Assembly (NCBI RefSeq): GCF_030697305.1
Contig: NZ_JAUYQL010000048.1
Location: 1 to 53,883 of the forward strand
Direction: 5' to 3'
DNA: 53,883 bases
Source: Phenylobacterium sp.
GTDB taxonomy: Bacteria; Pseudomonadota; Alphaproteobacteria; Caulobacterales; Caulobacteraceae
In this document: one piece after another, positions 1 to 7,878 of the stretch
How positions within the stretch are numbered: the stretch's first letter is position 1
Layout of the letters: each line of letters opens with the position of its first letter
The notes under the pieces: generated by a model
Seen by the model: only the letters and a program-made list of their open reading frames with translations
Told to the model about the DNA's origin: nothing
The model's database searches: none
Made by a program: the position numbers and the translations under genes

Positions 1-1
1 C

Positions 2-481
2 TGGAGATTGGAGCCGATTTCCGGCGCCGATCGCGACGTGGTGGAGGTCATCCGCCTGCCGCCCGAACAGGAGGAATTCGCAGGCAGCCTGGACGAGGTC
101 TTCGGGCGGCTGAACGAGAGCGACGCGGTCGGACTGGAGCAGGGCTTTGCGGTGGTGGAGCCGTCCGGCGAGATCGTAGGCTTCTTCGTCTTGCGCGAAG
201 GCTTGCGTCGCCCCCCCTGGGCGCCGCCCGGCACCGTCAGCCTGCATAGTTTCCGCGTCCGTCCGGGCCTTCAAGGCAAGGGCGTCGGCCGACGGTGCAT
301 TGCGCTGTTGGAAGAATGGTTTTCCCGCGAGCGGCCGGTGCAACCCCAGTTGATGCTGGCCGTGAACGCTCGCAACGCCCCGGCCATCGCCGCCTATCAA
401 AAGATCGGTTTCATCGACACCGGCGACCGGTACGAAGAAGGCCACGGGCCGCAGTTAATCTTCGTCAAGCCGATGGGCTAG
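2..481 (+). CDS. GNAT family N-acetyltransferase, cut by the left edge
   Basis: Acetyl-CoA-dependent N-acyltransferase of the GNAT fold; substrate unknown. The acetyl-CoA loop is visible as VRPGLQGKGVGRR, matching the family pattern R/Q-x-x-G-x-G/A, followed by the typical helix (ALLEEWF) and the late AIAAYQKIGF motif, where the Asn/Tyr region binds the cofactor tail. The reading frame stays open to the first bases of the window. The TTG at position 8 is therefore only the first possible internal start, and the gene probably begins upstream. It converges on flhA, with a hairpin between them. The fold is secure, the role unknown. Confidence 0.85.
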   Translation, partial: WRLEPISGADRDVVEVIRLPPEQEEFAGSLDEVFGRLNESDAVGLEQGFAVVEPSGEIVGFFVLREGLRRPPWAPPGTVSLHSFRVRPGLQGKGVGRRCIALLEEWFSRERPVQPQLMLAVNARNAPAIAAYQKIGFIDTGDRYEEGHGPQLIFVKPMG

Positions 482-500
482 GGGCTCCACATTGCCCCTT

Positions 501-519
501 GGCTCGCGCCTCGCGAGCC
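501..519. terminator. Hairpin between convergent GNAT and flhA genes
   Basis: Perfect 8-bp stem GGCTCGCG / CGCGAGCC with a 3-base loop, in the 59-bp gap between two convergent genes. Neither strand has a clear U-run, so it is a candidate bidirectional terminator or stability hairpin, not a textbook intrinsic terminator. Confidence 0.45.
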
Positions 520-540
520 CAGAGGATGACGATCTAGTTG

Positions 541-2637
541 CTAAATCGAACCCACAGTCTTCAGCCGCGCCTTCGGGTGGATTTCGTTTTGGCTCAGGAC
601 AGGGGTCTGGCCGCGGAAGCGTTCAATGATCGAGCGCACATAGGGGCGGATCTGCGGGCTGGTCAGCAGCACCGCGCTTTCGCCGGCCAGGGCGGCGCGC
701 TCGAAACTGTCGCGCACCAAGCGGATGAAGTCCTGCAGGCGCGAGGGAGCCAGGGCCAATTGCTTCTCATCGCCCGAACCGATCAGGGCGTCGGCGAAGG
801 CGTTCTCCCATTCGGCCGACATCGTGATGATCGGCAGCGATCCGTCGTCCCCGCGATAGGCGAACGAGAGCTGGCGGGCCAGACGGCCGCGAACCTGTTC
901 GACCAGCAGGGTGATCGATTGGGTGTGCGGAGCCGCCTCACCGATGCCCTCGAGGATCGCCGGCAGGTCGCGGATCGACACCCGCTCGCGCAACAGCGCC
1001 TGCAGCACGCGCTGGACTGTGGTGGCCGACACCACGCTGGGGATCAGGTCCTCGACCAGCTTCTTCTGCTCGGTCGGCAGTTCCTTCAGCAGCTTCTGCA
1101 CCTCGGCGTAGGAGAGCAGGTCTGGCATGTTTTCCTTCAGGATCTCGGTCAGGTGCGTGGTCAGCACCGTGGCCGGATCGACGATGGTGTAGCCGCGGAA
1201 CGTGGCCTCTTCCCTCAGGGATTCGTCGATCCACGTGGCCGGCAGGCCGAATGCCGGCTCACGCATATGCTCGCCGGGAATGTCCACCTGGCCGCCCGAG
1301 GGGTCCATGGCCATCAGCGCTCCGAGCCGAACCTCGCCGCCGCCGCCTTCCATTTCCTTGATGCGGATCATGTAGCCCTGCGAAGGCAGGCGCATGTTGT
1401 CGAGGATGCGCACCGCCGGCATGACGAAGCCGAAGTCGGCGGCCAGCGTCCGGCGCAGCGCCTTGATCTGGTCGGTCAGGCGACGGCCTTCCAGGTCGTT
1501 GATCAGCGGCAGCAGGCCGTAGCCAAGTTCGATCTTGATCTCGTCGATGGCCAGCGACTGGCTGATCGGCTCTTCCTGATCCTGCACGGGCGTATTGGCT
1601 GGAACGATGTCGATGGGCGGCGGCTTGGCCGCATCCTGGGCGCGTTTCCAGGCCAGGAAACCGGCGCCGGCCGCCAGGGCCGCGAACGGAATGATCGGCA
1701 TGCCGGGGATCAGCGCCAGCATGCCGGCTGAGGCCGAGACCATGCCGAGCGCGATCGGGTTCATGGCGAGCTGGGCGACCAGGGCCTTGTCGGCCGATCC
1801 GTCGACGCCCGCCTTCGACACCAGGAAGCCGGCGGCGATGGAGATGATCAGGGCGGGAATCTGGCTGACCAAGCCGTCGCCGATGGTCATCAGGGTGTAG
1901 GTGGCCGCGGCTTGGCCGAGTGGGACCTTATGCTGCACCACCCCGATCAGGATGCCGCCGATGATGTTGATGGCCACGATGATCAGGCCGGCGACCGCGT
2001 CGCCGCGCACGAACTTCGAAGCGCCGTCCATGGCCCCGAAGAAGGTCGATTCCTGCTCGAGCTCCTTGCGGCGGGTCTTGGCCTCGGTCTCGTCGATCAG
2101 TCCCGACGACAGGTCCGCGTCGATCGCCATCTGCTTGCCGGGCATGGCGTCGAGGGTGAAGCGGGCGGCGACTTCGGCGATCCGTCCCGAGCCCTTGGTG
2201 ACCACCACGAAGTTCACGATCACCAGGATGATGAACACGATCAGGCCGATGACGAAGTTGCCGCCCATCATCAGCTTGCCGAAGGCTTCGATGATCTTGC
2301 CGGCGCCGTGGGTGCCCTCGTGCCCATGGCCGAGGATCAGCCGCGTCGAGGCGAGGTTCAGGCCCAGGCGGAACAGGGTGGCGACCAGCAGCACGGTCGG
2401 GAAGGCGGTGAATTCCAGCGGCCGCTTGATCAGCAGCGAGGTCATCAGGATCAGCACGGCGCTGGTCAGCGACAGGGCCAGCAGCGTGTCCAGCAGGAAC
2501 GCCGGGATCGGGACGATCAGCAGGACGACGATGCCGACGACGCCGATCGCCATCGCCACGTCGCCGCGCGCCACCCAGCCCCACACCTCGCGCGCACTAG
2601 GCGCGCCGCGGGGGCCTGAGATCCTGGCGTCGGTCAT
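541..2637 (-). CDS. flhA: Flagellar export gate protein FlhA
   Basis: Inner-membrane component of the flagellar type III export apparatus; its cytoplasmic ring receives substrates and chaperones and passes them to the gate. At 698 residues it has the usual family length. The N-terminal half (about residues 20-330) holds the membrane segments, with the FHIPEP-family signature region (RLGLNLASTRLIL, then GDGLVSQIPALIISIAAG). The C-terminal half is the soluble domain (VPAVRILDNMRL and similar). It is the last gene of the operon, 6 bases after flbD, the position known for Caulobacter flhA (flbF). Transcription should start at the fliF promoter. Nothing looks truncated. Confidence 0.97.
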   Translation of the reverse strand: MTDARISGPRGAPSAREVWGWVARGDVAMAIGVVGIVVLLIVPIPAFLLDTLLALSLTSAVLILMTSLLIKRPLEFTAFPTVLLVATLFRLGLNLASTRLILGHGHEGTHGAGKIIEAFGKLMMGGNFVIGLIVFIILVIVNFVVVTKGSGRIAEVAARFTLDAMPGKQMAIDADLSSGLIDETEAKTRRKELEQESTFFGAMDGASKFVRGDAVAGLIIVAINIIGGILIGVVQHKVPLGQAAATYTLMTIGDGLVSQIPALIISIAAGFLVSKAGVDGSADKALVAQLAMNPIALGMVSASAGMLALIPGMPIIPFAALAAGAGFLAWKRAQDAAKPPPIDIVPANTPVQDQEEPISQSLAIDEIKIELGYGLLPLINDLEGRRLTDQIKALRRTLAADFGFVMPAVRILDNMRLPSQGYMIRIKEMEGGGGEVRLGALMAMDPSGGQVDIPGEHMREPAFGLPATWIDESLREEATFRGYTIVDPATVLTTHLTEILKENMPDLLSYAEVQKLLKELPTEQKKLVEDLIPSVVSATTVQRVLQALLRERVSIRDLPAILEGIGEAAPHTQSITLLVEQVRGRLARQLSFAYRGDDGSLPIITMSAEWENAFADALIGSGDEKQLALAPSRLQDFIRLVRDSFERAALAGESAVLLTSPQIRPYVRSIIERFRGQTPVLSQNEIHPKARLKTVGSI

Positions 2638-2643
2638 TCCGCG

Positions 2644-4017
2644 TTAGGCCGCGTGGGCGCCGGCTGCGCCTTGCGGAGCGGGGACCGCGACGCCGGCGTC
2701 GCCGTAGTCACGCAGCTTGTTGCGCAGGGTGCGGATCGAGATGCCCAGCAGGTTGGCGGCATGCGTGCGGTTGCCCAGGCAGTGCTGCAGGGTGTCGATG
2801 ATCAGCTGCTGCTCCATGGCGGCCACCGTCTGGCCGACGAAGGCGCGGCTGACGGTCTCGGCGGCGAAGGAGGCGGCCTGGGCGGCGCGCGAACCGGCGT
2901 CTGGCGCGCTCAGCGGCTGGCCGTCGGGAAGGCGCACGGCCGCCTCCTCGATCTCCGGCCCCGGCGACAGCAGCACCGCGCGGTGCATGGCGTTCTCGAG
3001 CTCGCGCACGTTGCCCGGCCAGCGGTGTCCGGCCAACCGGCGACGGGCCTCCGCCGAGAGCGTCTTGTTCTCAACCCCGTTGGCGGCGGCGTACTTGCGC
3101 GCGAAGTGCTCGGCCAGCGCCAGCACGTCGCCCGGGCGTTCGCGCAACGGCGGCAGGCGCAGGTTGACGACGTTCAGGCGGTACAGCAGGTCCTCGCGGA
3201 ACGCGCCGTCCTTCACTGCCTGGGCGAGATCGCGGTTCGAGGTGGCGAGTACGCGGATGTCGATCTTGACCGGCTTGGTCCCGCCGACCCGGTCGATCTC
3301 GCGTTCCTGCAGGGCGCGTAGCAGCTTGGCCTGCAGGCGCACGTCCATCTCGGAGATTTCATCCAGCAACAGAGTGCCGCCGCTGGCTTCCTCGAACTTG
3401 CCGATGCGCCGGGCGACCGCGCCGGTGAAGGCGCCCTTCTCGTGGCCAAACAGCTCGCTTTCCAGCAGGTTGTCGGGGATCGCCGCGCAGTTGACGGTGA
3501 TGTAGGGGCGCTGCGAACGGCGCGATTTCTGGTGGACGTAGCGGGCGATGACCTCCTTGCCGACGCCGCTTTCGCCGGTGATCAGGATCGAGGCGTCGGA
3601 GGCCGCGACCTGGTCTGCGACGGCGATCACCGCACGCATGGAATCGTCGTGCACCACCATCGGGCGGTTGTCGTCGGAGACGGCGGCCAGGACCGCCGCG
3701 ATCAGCTCGGCGTCCGGTGGGAGCGGGATGAACTCCTTGGCCCCGGCACGGATCGCGTCCGCGGCGCGCTGGGAATCGGCGCCCACACCGCAGGCGACCA
3801 CCGGGACAGTGATCCGCTCGGCCTCGTTGGCCGCGATCAAGGCACCGATGTCGAGTTCGTAGTCGACCATCAGCAGGTCCGCGCCCTGTCCGGCGCGCAA
3901 AGCATGCGTAGCCGCCGCGATGGTCTCCACGTGGCTCACCTTGGCGCCTGCGGCCATCGCCATCTTCACGGCGGTGGACAGTTGCCCGTTCAGTTTTCCG
4001 ACGACCAGAAGCCGCAT
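2644..4017 (-). CDS. flbD: Sigma-54-dependent flagellar regulator FlbD
   Basis: Enhancer-binding transcription factor. In Caulobacter, FlbD activates the late sigma-54 flagellar promoters and represses fliF. Residues 1-115 form a receiver-like domain, but the acidic cluster near residues 8-10 is replaced by GKLNG and the late Lys-Pro is lost (FIPLPP); one Asp remains at about 52 (MVDYEL). The AAA+ domain is intact: Walker A GESGVGKE at about 148-155 and the sigma-54 contact loop GAFTGA at about 195-200. The C-terminal Fis-type helix-turn-helix is at about 410-445 ([19 protein letters not shown]). It lies between fliN and flhA, as in Caulobacter. The degenerate receiver suggests control by a partner (FliX in Caulobacter) rather than by ordinary phosphorylation. 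Confidence 0.93.
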   Translation of the reverse strand: MRLLVVGKLNGQLSTAVKMAMAAGAKVSHVETIAAATHALRAGQGADLLMVDYELDIGALIAANEAERITVPVVACGVGADSQRAADAIRAGAKEFIPLPPDAELIAAVLAAVSDDNRPMVVHDDSMRAVIAVADQVAASDASILITGESGVGKEVIARYVHQKSRRSQRPYITVNCAAIPDNLLESELFGHEKGAFTGAVARRIGKFEEASGGTLLLDEISEMDVRLQAKLLRALQEREIDRVGGTKPVKIDIRVLATSNRDLAQAVKDGAFREDLLYRLNVVNLRLPPLRERPGDVLALAEHFARKYAAANGVENKTLSAEARRRLAGHRWPGNVRELENAMHRAVLLSPGPEIEEAAVRLPDGQPLSAPDAGSRAAQAASFAAETVSRAFVGQTVAAMEQQLIIDTLQHCLGNRTHAANLLGISIRTLRNKLRDYGDAGVAVPAPQGAAGAHAA

Positions 4018-4045
4018 CGATTATCTCCCAGAACACGCGCCGTCG

Positions 4046-4384
4046 TCAGGCCGCAGTGTCTCCGTCCTTGATGATTTCAGTCATGGTCACGCCCAGCCGC
4101 TCGTCGACGATGACGACCTCGCCGCGCGCCACGAGGCGGTTGTTCACATAGATGTCGATCGCCTCGCCGACCTTGCGGTCCAACTCCAGCACGCTGCCCT
4201 GACTGAGCTGCAGAAGCTGGGCGACCGACATCGTGGCGCGGCCGAGCACGGCCGAGATGTTGACCGGGACCTCGAAGACGGGGGCCAGGTCCGAGGCGTT
4301 CTTCTCCTCGAGGTCGATGGACGTCTCGGCCGCAGGGCCGTCGTCGGGAGCGAATTCGTCGAGCTTCAGTTCAGTGTCGGACAT
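4046..4384 (-). CDS. fliN: Flagellar motor switch protein FliN
   Basis: C-ring (switch complex) protein that packs with FliM at the base of the basal body and takes part in export and rotor switching. It has 112 residues: an acidic N-terminal tail (about 1-30) followed by a single SPOA/surface-presentation domain with the typical core VPVNISAVLGRATMSVAQLL, GSVLELDRKVGE and VNNRLVARGEVVIVDERLGV. The length and domain are normal. It starts 3 bases after the flbE/fliH stop and precedes flbD, as expected for this operon. Confidence 0.95.
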   Translation of the reverse strand: MSDTELKLDEFAPDDGPAAETSIDLEEKNASDLAPVFEVPVNISAVLGRATMSVAQLLQLSQGSVLELDRKVGEAIDIYVNNRLVARGEVVIVDERLGVTMTEIIKDGDTAA

Positions 4385-4387
4385 GGC

Positions 4388-5035
4388 TCAACTCTCGTGA
4401 CCGGGGATGAGGGGTTCAGCGTGAAGTCCCTCGGCGGCGAGCGCCGCGTCGAGGGCTGCGGCAACGCGTTCGGCGGCGGCCTGCGGATCGAAGCTCGCCG
4501 ATCCGTCGCCGAAATCGAGGGTGAAGGCGCAGGACGGGAGGCCGGCGCCCGGCCGCACCACCAGCGCGCCCGGATAGCCGATCGCCTGGGCGGTCTCGGC
4601 GAGTGCGCTCTCCAGGCCATCGACCAGCTCCGGCGACACGGTCGCGACCAGCCTGGGGGACGCCTCGATCTCGCGCGATAGCACTTCCATCGCCGCCTGC
4701 AGCGGGGCGTGGGGGAAGCGGAACAGGGCGGCGTCGGCAATCGCCCGCCCGCAGGCGAGCGCCAGGGCGGCGGAGCCTTCGCGGTGACCGTGCGCCACCT
4801 CGGCCAGCTTGGGCATGGCGGCGCGGCAGGCCTCGGCGAGGCTCGAAAGCGCCCGCGCCTGCATGGCGGCGACCTCGGCGAGGGCCGCGGCGCGACCGTC
4901 GGCGAAGGCGGTCTCGCGCAAGGCCGCGGCCTCCTCGGCCGTGTACAGGCGCTTGTAGCGGGGCGCTGAGAACTCCGTGTCGCCCTGACCGTCGAACACG
5001 GTGTCGAAGCCGAACTTCTGGGGAGCCTGGGTCAT
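4388..5035 (-). CDS. flbE: Flagellar export regulator FliH-like (FlbE)
   Basis: Occupies the fliH position of the Caulobacter fliF operon, where the gene is called flbE or fliH. FliH binds the export ATPase FliI and delivers it to the export gate. The 215-residue product is Ala/Glu-rich with a long helical middle (YTAEEAAALRETAFADGRAAALAEVAAMQARAL), as expected for the coiled FliH stalk, and a C-terminal alpha/beta part. Sequence conservation in this family is low, so the call rests mainly on position between fliG and fliN and on the helical character. Its start is separated from the fliG stop by about 50 bases. Confidence 0.8.
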   Translation of the reverse strand: MTQAPQKFGFDTVFDGQGDTEFSAPRYKRLYTAEEAAALRETAFADGRAAALAEVAAMQARALSSLAEACRAAMPKLAEVAHGHREGSAALALACGRAIADAALFRFPHAPLQAAMEVLSREIEASPRLVATVSPELVDGLESALAETAQAIGYPGALVVRPGAGLPSCAFTLDFGDGSASFDPQAAAERVAAALDAALAAEGLHAEPLIPGHES

Positions 5036-5084
5036 CGGGCGGACCTCGGCGCCATGGCGCGGAAAGGGGAGGGGGGCGGGCGCA

Positions 5085-6116
5085 TCAGTAGATCAACTCG
5101 TCGTCGCCGCCGGCGCCGGCCAGCATGATCTCGCCCTTCGCGGCGAGGTCCTTGGCCACCTGGACCATGTTCATCTGCGCCTGGTCGACGTCCTTCAGGC
5201 GCACCGGGCCCATGCCCTCCATGTCCTCGCGCATGATCTTCGCCGCGCGTTCGGACATGTTGGAGAAGAACATCTCGCGCAGGGCGTCGGACGCGCCCTT
5301 CAGGGCCAGGCCGAGCTGGTCCTTCTCCACCGCCCGCAGCAGCGTCTGGACGCCGCCCGGGTCCAGTTTCGACAGGTCCTCGAACACGAACATCAGGGCG
5401 CGGATGCGCTCGGCGCTTTCGCGGCTGCGCTCTTCCAGGGCGGCGATGAAGCGCGCCTCGGTCTGGCGGTCGAAGGCGTTGAAGATCTCGGCCATCATCT
5501 CATGGCTGTCGCGCTTGGAGGTGCGCGCCAGGTTCGACATGAATTCGGTGCGCAGGGTCTGCTCGATCTTGTCGAGGATCTCGCGCTGCACCGGCTCCAT
5601 GCGCAGCATGCGGGTCACGCATTCCAGCGCGAAGTCCTCGGGCAGCGACCCCAGCACGCGGGCTGCGTGCTCTGACTTGATCTTCGACAGCACGACGGCG
5701 ACCGTCTGCGGATATTCGTTCTTCAGATAGTTGGCGAGCACGGCCTCGTTCACGTTGCCGAGCTTGTCCCACATGGTGCGGCCCGCCGGACCGCGGATCT
5801 CCTCCATCAGGTTCTCGACCTTCTCGGAGGGCATGATCGCGGCGAGCAGCTTCTGGGTCTGTTCGAACGAGCCCATGATCGCGCCGGCCCCGGACATGCC
5901 GGAGACGAACTCGACCAGCAGGTCCTCGACCACTTGCGCCGAGACCGTGCCGAGACTGGCCATGGCCTGGGAGACCTCCTTGATCTCCTCCTCGTCCAGC
6001 GAACGCCAGATGGTCGCGTGGTCCTCGCCCAGCGACAGCAGGATCACGGCGGCCTTTTCCGGGCCGCTGAGACGCGAGGCGTCTACGATCGTCTTGCCCT
6101 TCAGCCGCGTGCTCAT
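5085..6116 (-). CDS. fliG: Flagellar motor switch protein FliG
   Basis: Rotor protein that joins the MS-ring (FliF) to the FliM/FliN ring and contacts the stator to make torque. It has 343 residues, close to the usual length. The N-terminal FliF-binding domain begins with [19 protein letters not shown]. The middle domain carries the EHPQ-like region ([15 protein letters not shown]). The C-terminal domain has the charged torque helix ([50 protein letters not shown]). Its ATG overlaps the end of fliF in an ATGA junction, so translation is probably coupled. Confidence 0.97.
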   Translation of the reverse strand: MSTRLKGKTIVDASRLSGPEKAAVILLSLGEDHATIWRSLDEEEIKEVSQAMASLGTVSAQVVEDLLVEFVSGMSGAGAIMGSFEQTQKLLAAIMPSEKVENLMEEIRGPAGRTMWDKLGNVNEAVLANYLKNEYPQTVAVVLSKIKSEHAARVLGSLPEDFALECVTRMLRMEPVQREILDKIEQTLRTEFMSNLARTSKRDSHEMMAEIFNAFDRQTEARFIAALEERSRESAERIRALMFVFEDLSKLDPGGVQTLLRAVEKDQLGLALKGASDALREMFFSNMSERAAKIMREDMEGMGPVRLKDVDQAQMNMVQVAKDLAAKGEIMLAGAGGDDELIY

Positions 6117-7765
6117 GCGCTGTCATGCAGCCATGAGCGGAGGATCGAGACCGACTCCTCCGGATGCTTCTCGACGAATTCCGAGACCCGCTTGACGGAG
6201 CTCGCCTTCACCTGGCCCTCGATGCGGGCGATGTCGATCTTCTGGTCCAGCTCGCCCTGCGGGCCGGCGATGGCCAGCGGTTGACCAGTGGCTGGATCGA
6301 CAGCGAGCTGCATCGACTGGCCGCCGGGGCTGGTGGCGAGGTTGGTCACGCCCGGCAGGAAGCCGCCGCCGCCGCCCGCGCCGCCGGCGCTGCGCAGCAA
6401 TGGACGGACCACGAACAGCATGATCAACACCGCGACGATCGCCAGGATCAGCAGTTCGACGCCACGCATGATGTCGTTTTTGTCGAAGCCCATCAGCGGG
6501 TTCGCCGCGGTCACCCCGTCCTGGTCGTCAACTGAAGGGAAGCGGACATTGACCACAGTCACCTGGTCGCCGCGGTCGGAGCTGAAACCCACGGCCGTGC
6601 GCACGAGCTGCTCGATGCGCTGCATCTCCTGGGCGCTGCGCGCGGTGTAGGCGCCCGGTTTGCCGCCCGCGCCGGCCGCGGTGACGCCGTCGACGGCGAC
6701 CGCCACCGACAGGCGCTTGACCTGGCCGGGTTCCTGGATCTCGGTGCGGGTGGTCTTGGAGATCTCGTAGTTGGTGGTCGACTCGGTGCGGCCGGCGGAG
6801 GACCCGGCCTCGCCCTCGTTGGGTCCCACGCCGCCCGGGATGTTGTTGGAGGCCGAGACCTGACCGTTGTCCGCCGGCTCCTTTTCCTTGGAGCTTTCCT
6901 CGGTGGTGGACTCCGAACGGATCACCTGGCCGTCCGGATCGAAGGTCTCCTGCTGGACCGTGACGCGCGACTGGTCGAGATCGGCGGTGACGTTGACCCG
7001 CGCCTTGCCTGGCCCGACCACGCCCTCGACCAAGTTCTTCACGGTCTTGGCGATGCGTTGCTCGTATTCGTTCTTGCGGCCGTCGGCGGCTTCCGAACCG
7101 TCCGTGGGGCCGGAAAGCGTGTTGGCGTGCTGGTCGACTACGGTGACCCGCTCGGGCTTCAGGCCCGGAACCGCCGCACCGACCAGGTTCTGGATCGCTT
7201 TGACCTGCTCGCTGCCTGGCTCGCGGGCGCCGACGCCGATGGTCACCGCGGCGCTCGGCGGATCGACTTCTTCTTCAAAGAGCTGGCGCTTCGGCAGCAC
7301 CAGGTGGACACGGGCCGAGGTCACGCCGTCCAGGCTGCGCACCGTGCGGGCCAGTTCGCCTTCCAGGGCGCGCTGGCGATTGAGTTGCTGGACGAAGTCG
7401 GTCTGCCCCAGCGCGTTCGACTGGTCGAAGATCTCGTAACCCACCGAGCCGGAGGTCGGCAGGCCTTTGCCCGACAGCATCAGCCGGGTGGAGGCGACCT
7501 CGTCGCGCGGCACCATGATCGTCGCGCCGTCGCCCTTCACCTCGTACTTCACGCCCGACTGGTCGAGCGCCTGGGTGATTGAGGCGGCCTCTTTCATGTC
7601 GAGGTTCGAGTAGAGCAGGGCCTTGGGCTGGCCGAGGTTCATGGTCAGGGCGACCAGGGCCGCGGCGACGCCGGCGCCGATGCCGAGGATCGCCATCAGA
7701 CGCCCGACTCCGAACCGCTGAACCATCGCCGCAAACTGGTTCAAGCCTGGAGTCTCCCTGCGCAA
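6113..7765 (-). CDS. fliF: Flagellar MS-ring protein FliF
   Basis: Inner-membrane ring protein on which the basal body is built. It has 550 residues, with a first membrane segment at about 20-40 ([20 protein letters not shown]), the periplasmic ring-building domains with the conserved [12 protein letters not shown] region, a second membrane segment at about 445-465 ([19 protein letters not shown]), and a C-terminal FliG-binding tail ending [16 protein letters not shown]. The start is uncertain. The longest frame opens with TTG at 7765, a second TTG at 7744 has GGGAG nine bases upstream, and the first ATG is at 7726. It is the first gene of the fliF operon. Confidence 0.95.
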   Translation of the reverse strand: MRRETPGLNQFAAMVQRFGVGRLMAILGIGAGVAAALVALTMNLGQPKALLYSNLDMKEAASITQALDQSGVKYEVKGDGATIMVPRDEVASTRLMLSGKGLPTSGSVGYEIFDQSNALGQTDFVQQLNRQRALEGELARTVRSLDGVTSARVHLVLPKRQLFEEEVDPPSAAVTIGVGAREPGSEQVKAIQNLVGAAVPGLKPERVTVVDQHANTLSGPTDGSEAADGRKNEYEQRIAKTVKNLVEGVVGPGKARVNVTADLDQSRVTVQQETFDPDGQVIRSESTTEESSKEKEPADNGQVSASNNIPGGVGPNEGEAGSSAGRTESTTNYEISKTTRTEIQEPGQVKRLSVAVAVDGVTAAGAGGKPGAYTARSAQEMQRIEQLVRTAVGFSSDRGDQVTVVNVRFPSVDDQDGVTAANPLMGFDKNDIMRGVELLILAIVAVLIMLFVVRPLLRSAGGAGGGGGFLPGVTNLATSPGGQSMQLAVDPATGQPLAIAGPQGELDQKIDIARIEGQVKASSVKRVSEFVEKHPEESVSILRSWLHDSA

Positions 7766-7806
7766 CGGCGCTCGCGCGATCAGGAGATCGCCGACGCTAG
7801 GCAGGA

Positions 7807-7838
7807 TTTACCCAGTGCTTGGTAAACGGGGCGTTTAA
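7807..7838 (-). promoter_or_regulatory. Repeated half-sites upstream of fliF, candidate CtrA/FlbD region
   Basis: The 113-bp gap upstream of fliF contains TTTACC (7807-7812), GGTAAAC (7821-7827) and GTTTAA (7833-7838). TTTACC-N8-GGTAAA is an exact inverted repeat, and GTAAAC-N5-GTTTAA is nearly one. On the minus strand this reads TTAA followed eight bases later by TTTACC. That resembles, but does not match, the CtrA box TTAA-N7-TTAA. In Caulobacter fliF is a CtrA-dependent class II promoter also repressed by FlbD, so binding sites are expected here. The assignment to either protein is inference. Confidence 0.45.
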
Positions 7839-7878
7839 GCGGGACAGTAATTACCTAGCGATCGGCGAATTGCGCCGG

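Noticed and set aside
538-1731. 397-codon open frame opposite flhA
   Set aside because: Composition artefact (Gln/Arg/His/Asp-rich) over a certain flhA gene.
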